Of a DNA stretch of 64,000 bases, positions 63,974 through 64,000 are shown piece after piece. Source of the DNA: Bacteroidales bacterium M6 (lineage in GTDB: Bacteria > Bacteroidota > Bacteroidia > Bacteroidales > Muribaculaceae); the NCBI GenBank assembly GCA_001689485.1, contig LUJQ01000061.1, positions 8,546-72,545 on the forward strand, written 5' to 3'. Made by a program: the position numbers and the translations under genes. Under the pieces are notes generated by a model. The model made no database searches, was not told the DNA's origin, and worked only from the letters and a program-made list of their open reading frames with translations. Numbering within the stretch: position 1 is the first letter of the stretch; the number at the start of each line of letters is the position of its first letter.

Positions 63974-64000
63974 ATGAACCACTACGAAACCGTTTTCATT
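63974..64000 (+). CDS. rpsF: Ribosomal protein bS6, first nine codons
   Basis: ATG at 63974 gives MNHYETVFI at the very edge of the window, the conserved opening of bS6, which binds the platform of the 30S subunit with bS18. A promoter and a structured leader lie just upstream. Only nine residues are visible, so the call leans on this motif and on the leader. Confidence 0.8.

Overview
The window is chromosomal DNA from a Bacteroidales bacterium, most likely of the family Muribaculaceae. The evidence is the many TAnnTTTG -7 promoter boxes, TonB-receptor and DUF5689 lipoproteins, GldH and RicT side by side, short lipobox proteins and a moderately high G+C content. The family-level call is inference. 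I see no rRNA, intact insertion sequence, prophage or CRISPR array.

Layout. 1-1.1 kb: a 3'-truncated cyclophilin and a small unknown gene. 1.2-10.7 kb: an envelope/secretion block with a metallophosphoesterase, a TonB receptor, two tandem DUF5689 lipoproteins and a secreted protein with a C-terminal sorting-like tail. 10.8-21.4 kb: housekeeping genes (RsmI-like methylase, WalJ-like hydrolase, menA, recF, DUF721, thioesterase, KdsD-like, ribH, pyrG, yidC, SGNH hydrolase). 21.5-34 kb: a surface-polysaccharide locus with two glycosyltransferases, an ATP-grasp TupA-like protein, a pyruvyl transferase, Wzx, an F420-hydrogenase-beta-like protein, and a converging wza-wzc-wzy operon. A broken arginase-family gene lies inside it. 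34-45 kb: rsmA, mgtE, an ion channel, rimP-nusA-infB, folK and DUF2851. 45-55 kb: tRNA-Pro(GGG), an ArgC-like protein without its catalytic residues, a Pit phosphate transporter next to a PhoB/PhoR-like pair, fabD, a tiny acidic lipoprotein and a DcaP-like porin. 55-64 kb: CCA-adding enzyme, M24 peptidase, gldH, ricT, rny, a structured RNA, zapA, a coiled-coil protein, an ECF sigma factor and the start of rpsF.

The most interesting signals are non-coding. Two promoters are followed by tandem overlapping perfect palindromes, one 40 bp long. Arrays of a 7-bp unit (CTTANNA) abut stop codons at four loci. A 185-bp element bounded by about 22-bp inverted repeats has a partial second copy 6 kb away, and the two copies keep pairing in one hairpin. 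A terminator-hairpin family carries a conserved flank. A 7-4-7 direct repeat resembling a Pho box sits upstream of the Pit gene. Protein-level oddities are the ArgC-like pseudoenzyme, the arginase pseudogene and a possible 20-residue membrane peptide. None of these proves a new system; each is written up with the test that would decide it.
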